This document shows, in pieces, positions 35,901-45,155 of a stretch of 64,000 nucleotides of DNA. The first letter of the stretch is position 1. Each line of letters starts with the position of its first letter. Below the pieces are notes generated by a model. It saw only the letters and a program-made list of their open reading frames with translations. It was not told the DNA's origin and ran no database searches. The position numbers were made by a program, and so were the translations under genes. Source of the stretch: Nostoc linckia z4 (GTDB lineage: Bacteria > Cyanobacteriota > Cyanobacteriia > Cyanobacteriales > Nostocaceae); assembly GCF_002608075.1 (NCBI RefSeq), contig NZ_LAHA01000041.1, positions 1 to 64,000 of the forward strand, read 5' to 3'.

Positions 35901-36658
35901 GTACCGTTAACATTGGTTAAATGTTGCGGGTTAGAGCTACCTGTGCCAGAGAAAATATCCTTGACGCGGATAGTACCAGCCTCGGAGCCATCACTTTTCC
36001 ACAGTTCATTGCCCCCACTGCTATCGCTGGCAGTGAAATACAGCGTACCATTGACATCGATGAGATTTTGAGGGTTAGAACTACCTGCACCCAAGACGAT
36101 ATCCTGAACGCGGATAGTACCAGCCTCAGTGCCGTCACTCTTCCACAGTTCGCGACCGCCATTGCTGTCGGTGGCAGTGAAGTATAGCGTGTCGTTGACA
36201 TTGGTGAGATTTTGGGGATTAGAGCTACCGACGCCGGAGAAAATATCCTTGACCTGGATAGTACCAGCTTCAGTGCCATCACTCTTCCACAGTTCGCGTC
36301 CCCCATTGTTGTCAGTGGCACTAAAGTACAGGGTGCCGTTGAGGTTTGTGAGATTTTGGGGATAAGAACTAGCTATGCCAGAGAAGATATCTTTGACCTG
36401 GATAGTACCAGCTTCAGTGCCATCACTCTTCCACAGTTCATAACCACCACTGTTGTCGATCGCAACGAAGTATAAAGTACCGTTAACATTGGTTATATAT
36501 TGCGGGTTAGAGGAAACTCCACCGGTATTGATATCTTTTATCAGGTTAATAGATCCTTCTGCTGCTGCCATAACCCCATGCCTGCTGCTACGTGCTATAT
36601 GTTCGCTAACTACAGGGTGTATGAGGTAGGGAGAAATGATTTTCCCCACACCAGACAC
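32972..36658 (-). CDS. Giant ELWxxDGT-repeat protein with C-terminal cadherin-like and Ig-like domains
   Basis: A 1228-residue protein. Residues about 35-880 hold 17 tandem repeats of about 48 residues ending in 'ELWKSDGTEAGT' plus a degenerate last copy. Then come a cadherin-like module ('FTIVGNELHINISPDYETKNSYNIRLRATDEGG'), a putative Ig-like domain ('FADVDAGDNLTYSATLENG...LTFDGITFSGTP') and an end ('DRFIYNQTTDSIFYNFDG') like the C-termini of cyanobacterial type I secretion substrates. No N-terminal signal peptide is seen, in keeping with that route. The end stops short of the usual 'AQVQIATL...' tail, so it may be truncated. The start is uncertain: GTG 36658, or ATG 36571 just before the first repeat. 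Probably a surface or matrix protein. Confidence 0.85.
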   Translation of the reverse strand: MSGVGKIISPYLIHPVVSEHIARSSRHGVMAAAEGSINLIKDINTGGVSSNPQYITNVNGTLYFVAIDNSGGYELWKSDGTEAGTIQVKDIFSGIASSYPQNLTNLNGTLYFSATDNNGGRELWKSDGTEAGTIQVKDIFSGVGSSNPQNLTNVNDTLYFTATDSNGGRELWKSDGTEAGTIRVQDIVLGAGSSNPQNLIDVNGTLYFTASDSSGGNELWKSDGSEAGTIRVKDIFSGTGSSNPQHLTNVNGTLYFVAYDISGGYELWKSDGTEAGTIRVKDIFSGTGSSNPQNLIDVNGTLYFTATDSTGANELWKSDGTEAGTVRLKNIYFGTGSSNPQNLTNVNGTLYFTATDTTGGWELWKSDGTEAGTFRIKDIFSGTGSSYPQNLTNVNGTLYFSATDDNGGNELWKSDGTEAGTVRVKDIFSGIGSSNPQNLTNVNDTLYFSATDGSGGSELWTSDGTEAGTVRLKDINTTTLSSEPSFLTNVNDTLYFRATDGDGGSELWKSDGTEAGTIRIKDIFSGTGSSNPQNLTDVNGTLYFTATDSTGGNELWKSDGTEAGTVLVKDIFSGIGGSNAQNLTNINGTLYFVATDSTGGRELWKSDGTEAGTILVKDIVSGAGSSNPNFLTNINGTLYFVATDSNGGRELWKSDGTDAGTVLVKDIVPGTGSSYPQKLTNVNDTLYFTATDDNGDNELWKSDGTEAGTILVKDIVSGTGSSNPQNLNNVNGTLYFSATDGNGDNELWKSDGTEAGTIRVKDIFSGIGSSNPQNLTNVNGTLYFVAYDNNVGSELWKSDGTEAGTVLVKDIFSGIGSSNLQNLTNVNGTLYFSATDGNGGNELWKSDGTEAGTVLVKDIFSGIGSSYPNNITYINGKLYFFADNGNTGQELFVLDLNSTPTDLSLSATSVNENVPSNTLIGNLSTNDPDTENTHTYTLVSGTGDTDNNAFTIVGNELHINISPDYETKNSYNIRLRATDEGGLFYEKAIAIAVNNINDAPTLANSILDQTAIKDTSFNFTLPTNTFADVDAGDNLTYSATLENGGPIPCWLTFDGITFSGTPTNNDVGSLNIKVIASDETTTVSDVFALAVLDTSDALFCVGDSITTKELDADTESDSLITGSGNTNLFSDVSNDVLIGGSKQASFDDSDIYTGVNSIITDLNIENDTVYISQPEFILSRPENTSLESSLFQLGTNTTTASDRFIYNQTTDSIFYNFDGVTSTAQIGH
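34050..36480. repeat. Tandem 141-147 bp repeats coding for ELWxxDGT units
   Basis: Seventeen units with highly similar DNA ('ccatcactcttccacagttc' recurs throughout). This invites copy number change by recombination. Confidence 0.9.
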
Positions 36659-36756
36659 CCCCCTCTTTACCTGTGCATCATGTAATTTCAGAACTGTTAA
36701 CCGTCAACAGTCAACACTCAACCACCATCTGCTGTTGTTTCTTTTTTGCAGTTCCC

Positions 36757-37737
36757 TTAACGCAAAACCATATTTGGCGATTCAATTCCGACTAATTTGG
36801 CGCTCAGTTCCCACATCCGCTCGCCTTTTTCATCATCGCGGGCTTGGGGAGAAACTTTCTGAACAAAGGACTGACCATCTTTTTTCTGGCGATTTCCCCA
36901 ACTCCAATAAACACCAGATTGATTATATTCAGGATCGGCAACAACAGCAGCAACTCTTTCTCCTGACAACTCCTGAGACACATATCCCCCAGTGATGTAC
37001 TTTTGGAACAATGGGAAAAGTTTCTGGAACAGGGGATAATGATTTCGGAATAGTGGTGTTTCGGCAACACATCCCGGATAAAGAGAACTGAAGACAATCT
37101 TAGTTGACTGGTGGTAGCGCCGATGCAGTTCTCTCATGGTCAACACGTTACAAACCTTGCTGTCTTTGTAGGCTTTAACGGGTTCAAATTTCTTGCCGTC
37201 AATCATGGAAATTGGGTCTTTAAATCCTGCTGCGAAGCCCTCAAAATTACCCAAGTCTGGACGGGGCGGAATTTTGCCACCCAGTTCGTCTGGGTTATGG
37301 GTGACAGTTCCCAAAATCACCAGTCTGGGCTGTGAAGAAGACTTTTGTAAATCCTCTAGCAAGAGGTTGCACAACAGGAAATGCCCAAGATGATTGGTAG
37401 TGACAGTTAACTCATAACCTTCTGGACTGCGTAATGGTTCTTTTAATAAGGGCATATAAATTGCCGCGTTGCAAACCAAAGCATCCAGAGAGTTACCACT
37501 GGCGCGGAAGTTTTTCACAAACTGTCGAACGCTTTCCAAAGAACCAAGGTCAATGTGTATGCTGGTATAACTGTTGTAAGGAATTCCCACAGCTTGGGCT
37601 GCTTGTTGCGCCTTTGCTAAATCCCGACATGCCAAGATTACGTACCATCCTCTCAGGGCCAGAGCTTTTGCCGCATACAAACCTACCCCCGAAGAGGCAC
37701 CTGTAATTACAACCGTTGACTTCCTATCCTGTGCCAT
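36757..37737 (-). CDS. por: Light-dependent protochlorophyllide oxidoreductase
   Basis: Reduces protochlorophyllide to chlorophyllide with NADPH and light. At 326 residues it has normal length. It has the short-chain dehydrogenase NADPH motif 'TGASSGVG' (12-19), 'NAAIY' and 'NHLGHFLLCNLLLEDL' and the catalytic Tyr/Lys in 'AYKDSKVCNVLTM' (about 190-200), plus POR-specific segments such as 'FEGFAAGFKDPISMIDGKKFEPVKAYKDSK', 'LYPGCVAETPLFRNHYPLFQKLFP' and 'SGVYWSWGNRQKKDG'. It is monocistronic, with a short gap to the giant kinase gene upstream on the same strand. Confidence 0.97.
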   Translation of the reverse strand: MAQDRKSTVVITGASSGVGLYAAKALALRGWYVILACRDLAKAQQAAQAVGIPYNSYTSIHIDLGSLESVRQFVKNFRASGNSLDALVCNAAIYMPLLKEPLRSPEGYELTVTTNHLGHFLLCNLLLEDLQKSSSQPRLVILGTVTHNPDELGGKIPPRPDLGNFEGFAAGFKDPISMIDGKKFEPVKAYKDSKVCNVLTMRELHRRYHQSTKIVFSSLYPGCVAETPLFRNHYPLFQKLFPLFQKYITGGYVSQELSGERVAAVVADPEYNQSGVYWSWGNRQKKDGQSFVQKVSPQARDDEKGERMWELSAKLVGIESPNMVLR

Positions 37738-37780
37738 TCTCTTGAGACTCTATTAATCATCTTTTACTATTTCCAGGATT

Positions 37781-40700
37781 TTACCACCCCCGAACCGGGA
37801 GGTAGATGGAAAACTCAGTACCTTGTCTTAATTGTGATTGGACTTCCAGGCGGCCAGCATGTTTCTCTACTACAATTTGACGGGCGATGGCTAAGCCTAA
37901 CCCCGTTCCTTTACCAACTTCTTTAGTGGTAAACAAGCGATCGAAAATCTTAGATTTGACTTCCTGATTCATGCCTTGACCGTTATCAGCAATGCGAATT
38001 TCAACGGCATTTTCTTCAGATAATAATGCAGTTTGAATTGTAATTTGTTGGGGATGATTTTCTAACTCTTCAAAGGTTATTTGCTGTGCCATTTCATCGA
38101 ACATATCAATGGCATTGGCCAGAATGTTCATAAACACCTGGTTTAGCTGACCGGGGAAGCAATTAATTTCAGGGATGTTGCCGTAATTGCGGATAACTTT
38201 AATGGCAGGGCGATTTTCATTGGCTTTGAGGCGATACTTGAGAATCAACAGGGTACTATCTAAACCTGCGTGCAGGTTGGCGCTGACTTTGTGTTCGGTA
38301 TCAGCACGAGAGAAGGTACGCAGGCTGGTGCTGATACTTTTGATGCGATCGGTGGCACCTTTCATTGAGTCAATTAACTTGGGTAAATCCTCTAACAGAA
38401 AGTCCAGGTCAATCTTTTGGGCTAATTCGACCACCGAAGTAGTAGGCGGTTGCTGTTGCTGATAGGTGTCTAAATACTCACGCAGGTCTTGTACATAATC
38501 TTTGGCATTATTAATACTGCCGTTAAGAAAGCCCACTGGGTTATTAATTTCGTGAGCAACCCCCGCTACCAAGTTACCCAAAGTCGCCATTTTTTCGTTT
38601 TGCACAATCTGAAGCTGAGATGCTTCCAGTTGTTGAGCATAGGCTTGGGCTTGTTGATAGAGACGAGCATTTTCCAGTGAAATCGCAGCTTGGGCACAGA
38701 GCAGATTCAGTAACTCAACGCGATCGCGGGTGAAGGCTGCTGTTGTCAGGTTATTTTCCAGATATACCATACCCAACAATTTGCCTTGTTGCAGAATGGG
38801 ACTGCACAGCAGACTCTTGGGCTGTTGGTTTTGGATATAGGCATCGCTTGTCAATAGCGGCTCTTGCACGGCGTTGCTAATCACAGCAGGCTGCAAACTG
38901 CGTTTGACTTTTGTTACCAAATTAATGGGCACTACACCGCTATCCACTAGGGACTGGGTTGGATACAAAATCTGCGTTTCGATTTGACCAGATTCCATAA
39001 GTTCTGCCCTAGCCTGAACCGTGAGATTTTGCCCCTCACTTAACATCAAAGCGCACTGCGTAGCACCCAAGGTTTGTATCACCGTCACCAAAAGAGTACC
39101 AATTAAGCGATCGAGTTCAATTTCACTGGAAAGAGTTTGGGAAGCTTTGAGAATAGCAACCAGATCCAGGGAATCAGAAAGACTGGTGGAGGAAACACTA
39201 GTGGAGGTGACAGTTCCAGTGGCAAATACAGTTTCGTCAACAGAAAATGGTGTCTGTGCTTGTTGGAGAATGGGAGCCAAAAGTTGAGGATAGCGAGTTT
39301 CCAAGTCGGCGAGTTTGGCTTTCGCCCCCCAGCGAGCATAGCCATAGTAGGCTTCAATCATGTAAGCTTGGGCGATGCGCTGTTTGTGCCAATCGAGGTA
39401 GAATTTTGCCGCCAGTTCATTGGCTAGGGCTGCTTCTTGAGGGTAGCCATTGGACTTGGCTCCCGCGATCGCCAAATCGTATAGTTCTAAAGCTTCTGTT
39501 TTGCAATTGAGGAGTTGCTGTTTTTGGGCTTCAACTAAATGATATTTGTGCAAAAAGTTCATGGGAGCATAATCAGCCCATTCTTTTAACTTGGCTTGAT
39601 TTTCTTCGATTCGTTGCCATTGCGGCTGTGACTGTGACGGCAATTCACCAGCAATGGCCAGCAGGGTGAGAGAATCATAGAAATATAATAGGGGTTCAAC
39701 GATATTGCCCATACCCCCAGCCAAATACTGTCGGGTTTGAATGGCATCGTGTTCTGCTTTGGCCCAGTCTTGGAGCCAGTAATTCAATGTGAAGCGATAC
39801 AGATAAAAGTAGCAGAGTCGGTAAAAATCGACTTTTGCCTCAGCCAGGACTTTTTCTTCATAGGCATCCTGGCGTAAGGGAATTTCATTCTCTGACTGAC
39901 CCAAGAGAATTTGAGCAGCTTGCCAGTAAGCTAAAACACAGTTTGCTGCTGTGAATTGGTGGAGGTCGCACAATTGTTGGTAATAGGCGTGAATTTGGGG
40001 TTCGAGTTCGGTAAGGGGTTGACCGCACCAATAGGCATTTAAGCAGTACAACTGGGCATCGTAGCCCATAAATTCTAGATTGCCAGTTTCTAGTCCTGCT
40101 TGATAGCCTTCCAGCAGAATCGGCAGCGTTTCTCGTAGATGGATTGTCCAGTGACCAACATACCCCCCCATTAACAAGGCTGTTGCGGCTCGAATATTTT
40201 TGGCATCTGGCTCTGAAGCCAGTTGATAGCCTAATTGCCCAAACTGGGGTACTTTTGCCATTTCTCCCCACAGTATCCTCAATTGAAAGGCGTAACCAGC
40301 GTAGCAATAAGCCGAAACTGGACTATTACCAAATTGAATTGACAATTTCACCTGTAACGCCACGATCAGGAAATAGAGCTTTGAGCCTGTCATATAACAG
40401 ACTGGTGTCAGCCGAGCCGCATTTTGCATAATAGCTAACTGCTTAGCATCGGTCATTTGCGGCAGATGAATGAATGACTCAATGGAGCCATCGCCAATTA
40501 AAACATCGATTTCCTGCTTCAAGAGGCGAATATCCTCTAGGGTGGGTTCATCTGGTAGATTCACACCAAGCATTTGAAAGACTGATTGACCGATGGCAAT
40601 GGCTTCTAAAAATTGATTGCGGGCTACCAAGGCCTGGATTCTGACTTGATAAACTTGCACTTGTTCTAAAGGCGTTTTTGCATGATGAATCACCGCTTCA

Positions 40701-43180
40701 ATCCACCGATCCATCTGCTGAAAATCGCCAACCAAGAAAGCCACCTCGGCGGCTAAGTCATGCAGACATAGAGTCATTTGGTACTGCCGTTGCCAAGCGT
40801 CTGTTCCTAGTAGTTTTAGCCCCACTGTGGCATATTCACGGGCTGCTTGATAGGCGGTTGAGGCTCTGGCTTTGCGGCAAGCAGTGAGGTTGAGTTGGGC
40901 TAGTTCGTCTTTTTGCTGTTGTGTCTCAACCAGCGTCGTTCCATAGTTCAACTGATTAACGATTTCAAAAATCCGCTCTTCTCTGGCGGTTGGGGAAACT
41001 TGTTGCAGCAGGAGTTGTCCGATTTGGTAATGAGTCGTCTGTTTTTCCTCGTCGGGGATGAGGGAATAGGCGGCTTGCTGGACGCGATCGTGGAGAAAGC
41101 GATAGGAACAGTTAAATGTTGCTGCTTGATTGACTTGTGCCACCTTCAATTCTGACGGCTGATAAAACTTATAGACCTCAGTGATGGGCAAAATCACTCC
41201 TTCTTGCAAGGCTTTCCAGAGGTCGATGGCGGTATCTTCGGGCGATCGCTCATTGACAATGGCTAGGGTAGCCAAATCAAACTGAGCGCCAATGCAAGCC
41301 GCCAGTTTCAAAGCCGTTTGGGTTGCAGCAGGCAATTTTTGTAACTGGAGTGCCATGAACTCCACGACATCATCCGTGAGGGCAAGTAACTTCACCGTTG
41401 CCAGGTCGCACTGCCAATGTCCTGTCTGAAAGTCAAACGTAATATAGCCGTCTTCATGGAGTGCTTTGAGAAATTGGGTGAGGAAGAAGGGATTACCCTT
41501 GGTTTTTTGATACACCAACTCCGTTAGCGGTTGAGCCAGTTCCAAAGGGCAACTGAAGGTATCTGCCGTTAACTGATTTACATCTCCTTGGCTCAGGGGT
41601 TCCAGGATGAGGGTGTGGAGCCTGGTTTGGGCTTTTTCGATTTCATCGAGCATCAGCATCAACGGGTGAGTCGGGAACACTTCGTTATCCCGATAGGCTC
41701 CGATAACGAACAGATAACCGCGATTGCGTTCTGTCAGCAGTAGCTTCAGCAAGTTCAGAGAAGCCGAATCAGCCCACTGCAAGTCATCGAGGAAAATCAC
41801 CAGTGGATGTTCTGGGGTGGTGAACACCGTGATGAACTTCTGGAACAGCAAATTGAAACGGTTTTGAGCGGCGCTACCGGAGAGTTCTGGTACTGGGGTT
41901 TGTTGACCAATTACCTGTTCGAGTTCAGGAATTACCTCAACCAGCACCTGACCATTATCACCAACTGCTGCTAAAATCTTCGCTTTCCACTCAGCTAACT
42001 GCGCGTCATCATTGCTCAGCAGTTGACCCATGAGGTCGCGGAAGGCTTGGACAAAGGCGCTAAAGGGAAGGTTGCGGTTGAATTGGTCGTATTTACCTTT
42101 AATAAAATAGCCATGCCACCGGACAATAGGCTTATGGACTTCATTGACAACGGCGGTTTTGCCAATGCCGGAAAAACCTGCCACCAGCATCAGTTCGGAA
42201 GCTCCATTGGCAACTCGCCCAAAAGCATCGAGTAAGATTTGAACTTCTGATTCTCGTCCGTAGAGTTTTTCGGGAATCAAAAAGCGATCGCTGATATCCT
42301 GTTCTCCTAACTCAAACCAGGCATGTTTGCCCACAAGATGATATTCTTCCTGACATCTAATCAGATCGTGCTTGAGACCAAGGGCACTTTGATAGCGGTC
42401 TTCGGCGTTTTTAGCCATCAATTTGCCAATGATTTCACTAAGCATGATGGGCAAATCATGGTTGAGATCGCAAACAGAAAGCGGTTGCTTTGCTAAATGG
42501 GCATGAACCATTTCCATTGGCTCGTCAGCTTGAAATGGTAACTGTCCTGTAAGCAGTTCAAAAAAGGTAATTCCCAAGGAATAGAAATCGCTGCGATAGT
42601 CAATCCCTCGGTTCATTCGCCCGGTTTGTTCCGGTGAGATGTAGGCTAGGGTGCCTTCTAGAACATTGGGATTTTGAATCTCTTGGGTTTCGCGGGGCAA
42701 CAGGGAGGCAATGCTAAAATCAATCAGTTTAATTTGCCCAGTTTCTGGTTGAATCAGAATGTTGGCTGGTTTAATGTCTTTGTGAATAATCCGTTGCTGA
42801 TAGAGCTGGTGGAGGATATCGACAATTTGCATGGCAATTGGCCAGAATTGTTCGACTTTTAAAGGGGAAGCCTGGATATAATGACGTAGAGAAATGCCAC
42901 CGATATCTTCCATTACCAAAGCATAGCCATTGGCATAGGGTTCTAGACTAATCGGTTGGACAATACCAGGGATGTTGAGATTTTTAGCGATCGCATACTG
43001 ATTGCGAAACTGCACCAACTCGCTGAAGCTGGGATAATCGTGCCGCAGTGTCTTAATCACCACCGGAAATCGCTGCGAGTTTTGCACTCCCCGATAAACA
43101 GCCGTCCTAGAACCTAGATACAGCCGCTCAACCAAGGTATAATTGGAAATGTTTGGGAATTGCTGTGCCAGAGAAGTCAT
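37781..43180 (-). CDS. Ser/Thr kinase - AAA - GAF - histidine kinase hybrid (HstK-like)
   Basis: A 1799-residue signalling protein of a class common in filamentous cyanobacteria. Visible in order: a eukaryotic-type kinase domain (about 15-275) with 'IIHKDIKPANIL' and 'LIDFSIASLL' (DFS instead of DFG), a large AAA/STAND-like ATPase with 'AGFSGIGKTAV' (about 335-345) and 'LVIFLDDLQWAD', a long helical TPR-like region (about 750-1330), a GAF domain (about 1370-1535), and a histidine kinase with 'GVAHEINNPVGFLNGSI' (phospho-His about 1541) and ATPase boxes 'DNGQGM' and 'GKGTGLGLAIARQI'. No membrane segments. No response regulator gene is adjacent. Target pathway unknown. Confidence 0.92.
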   Translation of the reverse strand: MTSLAQQFPNISNYTLVERLYLGSRTAVYRGVQNSQRFPVVIKTLRHDYPSFSELVQFRNQYAIAKNLNIPGIVQPISLEPYANGYALVMEDIGGISLRHYIQASPLKVEQFWPIAMQIVDILHQLYQQRIIHKDIKPANILIQPETGQIKLIDFSIASLLPRETQEIQNPNVLEGTLAYISPEQTGRMNRGIDYRSDFYSLGITFFELLTGQLPFQADEPMEMVHAHLAKQPLSVCDLNHDLPIMLSEIIGKLMAKNAEDRYQSALGLKHDLIRCQEEYHLVGKHAWFELGEQDISDRFLIPEKLYGRESEVQILLDAFGRVANGASELMLVAGFSGIGKTAVVNEVHKPIVRWHGYFIKGKYDQFNRNLPFSAFVQAFRDLMGQLLSNDDAQLAEWKAKILAAVGDNGQVLVEVIPELEQVIGQQTPVPELSGSAAQNRFNLLFQKFITVFTTPEHPLVIFLDDLQWADSASLNLLKLLLTERNRGYLFVIGAYRDNEVFPTHPLMLMLDEIEKAQTRLHTLILEPLSQGDVNQLTADTFSCPLELAQPLTELVYQKTKGNPFFLTQFLKALHEDGYITFDFQTGHWQCDLATVKLLALTDDVVEFMALQLQKLPAATQTALKLAACIGAQFDLATLAIVNERSPEDTAIDLWKALQEGVILPITEVYKFYQPSELKVAQVNQAATFNCSYRFLHDRVQQAAYSLIPDEEKQTTHYQIGQLLLQQVSPTAREERIFEIVNQLNYGTTLVETQQQKDELAQLNLTACRKARASTAYQAAREYATVGLKLLGTDAWQRQYQMTLCLHDLAAEVAFLVGDFQQMDRWIEAVIHHAKTPLEQVQVYQVRIQALVARNQFLEAIAIGQSVFQMLGVNLPDEPTLEDIRLLKQEIDVLIGDGSIESFIHLPQMTDAKQLAIMQNAARLTPVCYMTGSKLYFLIVALQVKLSIQFGNSPVSAYCYAGYAFQLRILWGEMAKVPQFGQLGYQLASEPDAKNIRAATALLMGGYVGHWTIHLRETLPILLEGYQAGLETGNLEFMGYDAQLYCLNAYWCGQPLTELEPQIHAYYQQLCDLHQFTAANCVLAYWQAAQILLGQSENEIPLRQDAYEEKVLAEAKVDFYRLCYFYLYRFTLNYWLQDWAKAEHDAIQTRQYLAGGMGNIVEPLLYFYDSLTLLAIAGELPSQSQPQWQRIEENQAKLKEWADYAPMNFLHKYHLVEAQKQQLLNCKTEALELYDLAIAGAKSNGYPQEAALANELAAKFYLDWHKQRIAQAYMIEAYYGYARWGAKAKLADLETRYPQLLAPILQQAQTPFSVDETVFATGTVTSTSVSSTSLSDSLDLVAILKASQTLSSEIELDRLIGTLLVTVIQTLGATQCALMLSEGQNLTVQARAELMESGQIETQILYPTQSLVDSGVVPINLVTKVKRSLQPAVISNAVQEPLLTSDAYIQNQQPKSLLCSPILQQGKLLGMVYLENNLTTAAFTRDRVELLNLLCAQAAISLENARLYQQAQAYAQQLEASQLQIVQNEKMATLGNLVAGVAHEINNPVGFLNGSINNAKDYVQDLREYLDTYQQQQPPTTSVVELAQKIDLDFLLEDLPKLIDSMKGATDRIKSISTSLRTFSRADTEHKVSANLHAGLDSTLLILKYRLKANENRPAIKVIRNYGNIPEINCFPGQLNQVFMNILANAIDMFDEMAQQITFEELENHPQQITIQTALLSEENAVEIRIADNGQGMNQEVKSKIFDRLFTTKEVGKGTGLGLAIARQIVVEKHAGRLEVQSQLRQGTEFSIYLPVRGW

Positions 43181-43858
43181 AGGTTTAGCAAGAAGGCTTT
43201 GATTTTACTAGGATTCCCTAAAATGTTACTCAGGTAACAAATACAACAGTTCAGGAACCGAAAAGTTTTGCCATACCTGAATTGTGCATAACTATTGCTT
43301 TGTGAAGAATAGTTGCTAAGTGATTTTTGATTTAAAATTGGCGATTTTAAATATAGCGATCCCCAGTTAAGTGAGGTAGAAATAATATTTTGAAACGCAG
43401 AGGGGCGCAAAGTAAAGCGCAAAGGTGAGGCAGCGCGGTCTTGGGGGTTTCCCCCATGAGCGACTGCCGACGCAGAGATTTGTACCTCAACAGACTAGGA
43501 AACGCTATAAGTAGAAGTAGTAAATTAAACCTAACTCGACTCGCCAGGTTTCGACACTTCGACAGGCTCAGTGCATGGCTGCGCTCAACCCTCTTGGAAT
43601 CTTTGGTTTGCTACTTTGAGGTTGACTTTAGAATTTGGTAAATCTAAAGCTCAACAATAACGCTTGCCAGCATAGTTCCATCGTAGTCTTAACCTACCTT
43701 GATACTCCTCAATAGCTATAACTCCCTTCTGATGGGAATTCTGAGGTTTTTTTGCCATAGCAGTTTCATACCAATTAAAGGCTGAAAATGGCAATTTTTT
43801 ACTTATCTGCTAAATTAAGGAGAATGATTGAACTTAGCTTATAATAAGCTTTTATCAA
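43181..43858. repeat. Intergenic region with dispersed Nostoc-type repeats
   Basis: About 680 bases without a convincing gene. It holds a 'GCGCAAAG...AAGCGCAAAGG' and 'cttgggggtttcccccatgagcgactgc' element (43395-43480) and a 'cttcgacaggctcagtgcatggctgcgctcaaccctc' element (43555-43600), both typical dispersed repeats. Promoter signals for the giant kinase are expected near 43200-43350. Confidence 0.55.
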
Positions 43859-43932
43859 TCGGAGCGGCGGGATTTGAACCCACGACCTCCACTACCCCAA
43901 AGTGGCGCGCTACCAAGCTGCGCTACGCCCCG
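43859..43932 (-). tRNA. tRNA-Pro (GGG)
   Basis: On the minus strand the sequence folds as a cloverleaf: acceptor 5' CGGGGCG with 3' CGCTCCG plus discriminator A, D-arm 'GCGCAGCTTGGTAGCGC', anticodon stem CCACT/AGTGG with loop TTGGGGT (anticodon GGG at 43896-43898), and T-arm with 'GGTTCAAATCC'. No CCA is encoded. No intron or long variable arm. Confidence 0.96.
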
Positions 43933-44050
43933 TAAAATAATTTTGGATTTCAGATTTTAAATTTTGGATTTTTCCAATTTCAAACCTTGAATCCGTTTAT
44001 TCACTTTCGCTATTCTAGCATGTAGGCAAATAAAAGTCTAGATATTAGCT

Positions 44051-44416
44051 TTAAAAAACTTTGAGTATTGCAGTGGCTTGCAGTAAATCTCCGACAGCAC
44101 AAGCATCCCATTTACCTTCAACACATCGCCCTGTATTCAAGATGAAACGTAGGCTGTAGGCGTGGGGATAACCTTCGACCTCCATCCATAATAAATCGCT
44201 TTCAGCTTCACAGGCGATTTTCTCTTCTTCCATTAATTCTGTTGCGAGTTGCTTGATGGTGTCTGCTAGCTGTGCCAACAGGCGGCAAAAATCATTTAAT
44301 TCGGCTTCGGTTAACTCAATTGCCCAGTCGTCGGTACCTATTAAACCTTTAAATTCAGGTGCATCGGGGTTCCAGCCAATACGCCACCCAGATCCACTTT
44401 TGACAACGCGTTGCAT
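44051..44416 (-). CDS. DUF1818 family protein
   Basis: A 121-residue cyanobacterial protein with the family's opening 'VKSGSGWRIGWNPDAPEFKGLIGTDDWAIELTEAEL', then 'FCRLLAQLADTI', an acidic 'LMEEEKIACEAESDLLWMEVEGYPHAYSLRFIL' and 'GRCVEGKWDA'. The family is almost limited to oxygenic phototrophs; its function is unknown. Full length and probably single-gene. Just upstream lies a heptameric repeat tract. Confidence 0.88.
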   Translation of the reverse strand: MQRVVKSGSGWRIGWNPDAPEFKGLIGTDDWAIELTEAELNDFCRLLAQLADTIKQLATELMEEEKIACEAESDLLWMEVEGYPHAYSLRFILNTGRCVEGKWDACAVGDLLQATAILKVF

Positions 44417-44417
44417 A

Positions 44418-44500
44418 ATTTAGTGAGGAGTGAGGAGTGAGGAGTGGGGAGTGAGGAGTTTGGAGTTTGGAGTTAGGAGTGAGGAGTTTGGAGTTATTAA
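44418..44500. repeat. Heptameric tandem repeat (GTGAGGA/GTTTGGA)
   Basis: About ten units of GAGGAGT/GAGTTTG type in the spacer between two minus-strand genes. A short tandemly repeated repetitive (STRR) sequence typical of heterocystous cyanobacteria. Confidence 0.75.
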
Positions 44501-44522
44501 ATTACAACTCTTTACTTTGGTA

Positions 44523-45098
44523 TTATTTAAGTAATTGTGCGCCTCCACCTTGGGGTGGCTGTGGAGTTGTTGAGGTGGTGGGGTCGGCTGTGGTGTTGGG
44601 GCGAGGGGCTGATGTGTTTTGGGTATTAGGATTAAATATATTGACTAAAACTTCCACTAAAGCATTTCGCTGACTGCGAGTTAAACGAGCGATCGCAGCT
44701 TTATCGCCATCTATGGGATTTTCCCGCAGTGTTTCGTTTCCTGGATAGCTACTATCATACATAACTTCATTTGCACCCAGGTAATCAGCCAAAGTCAGTT
44801 TCCAATCCAAGCGATAAATTGGGGAACGCCCTTTGGTGTAAACATGATATCTAATCAACCGAGTTGCTAGGGTATTGTTTTCAGCAACTTTGCCATTTTC
44901 TTTGTTTATATATTTATTTTCCCGTGGAAAATCTGGCAATTTTTGGTAAACTATTTGCCAAACATCACTAGGCGTGATTGTCTGTGCTATCCCTGGTTGG
45001 TTAGTAAATAAAGTGGAACCCAAAATAATTAAACCCAGCATTAACGCAAATAGTATTGGTGAGTACTGAGTTTTGAGTTTTAAAAGAACTAATTTCAC
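44523..45098 (-). CDS. Exported hypothetical protein
   Basis: About 191 residues with a signal peptide ('LVLLKLKTQYSPILFALMLGLIILGSTLFTNQPGIAQ'). I prefer the GTG at 45098, preceded by an AAAGAGAA element, to the ATG at 45149, because the former gives a standard signal peptide. The mature part has 'ITPSDVWQIVYQKLPDFPRENKYI', 'YHVYTKGRSPIYRLDWKLTLADYLGANEVMYDSSYPG' and a disordered Thr/Pro/Gln-rich end. I recognise it only as a conserved cyanobacterial type; function unknown, probably periplasmic. Confidence 0.7.
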   Translation of the reverse strand: MKLVLLKLKTQYSPILFALMLGLIILGSTLFTNQPGIAQTITPSDVWQIVYQKLPDFPRENKYINKENGKVAENNTLATRLIRYHVYTKGRSPIYRLDWKLTLADYLGANEVMYDSSYPGNETLRENPIDGDKAAIARLTRSQRNALVEVLVNIFNPNTQNTSAPRPNTTADPTTSTTPQPPQGGGAQLLK

Positions 45099-45155
45099 AA
45101 AAATTTTCTCTTTTTCATATAACAATATTTTGGGCGTTGCTGAGTGCAAGTATGA

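Noticed and set aside
33622..36475. Many open frames on both strands within the ELWxxDGT gene
   Set aside because: All are shadow frames of the tandem repeat; the minus-strand 1228-residue frame is the coherent one.
37111..37706. Plus-strand frames opposite por
   Set aside because: Shadows of the highly conserved protochlorophyllide reductase gene.
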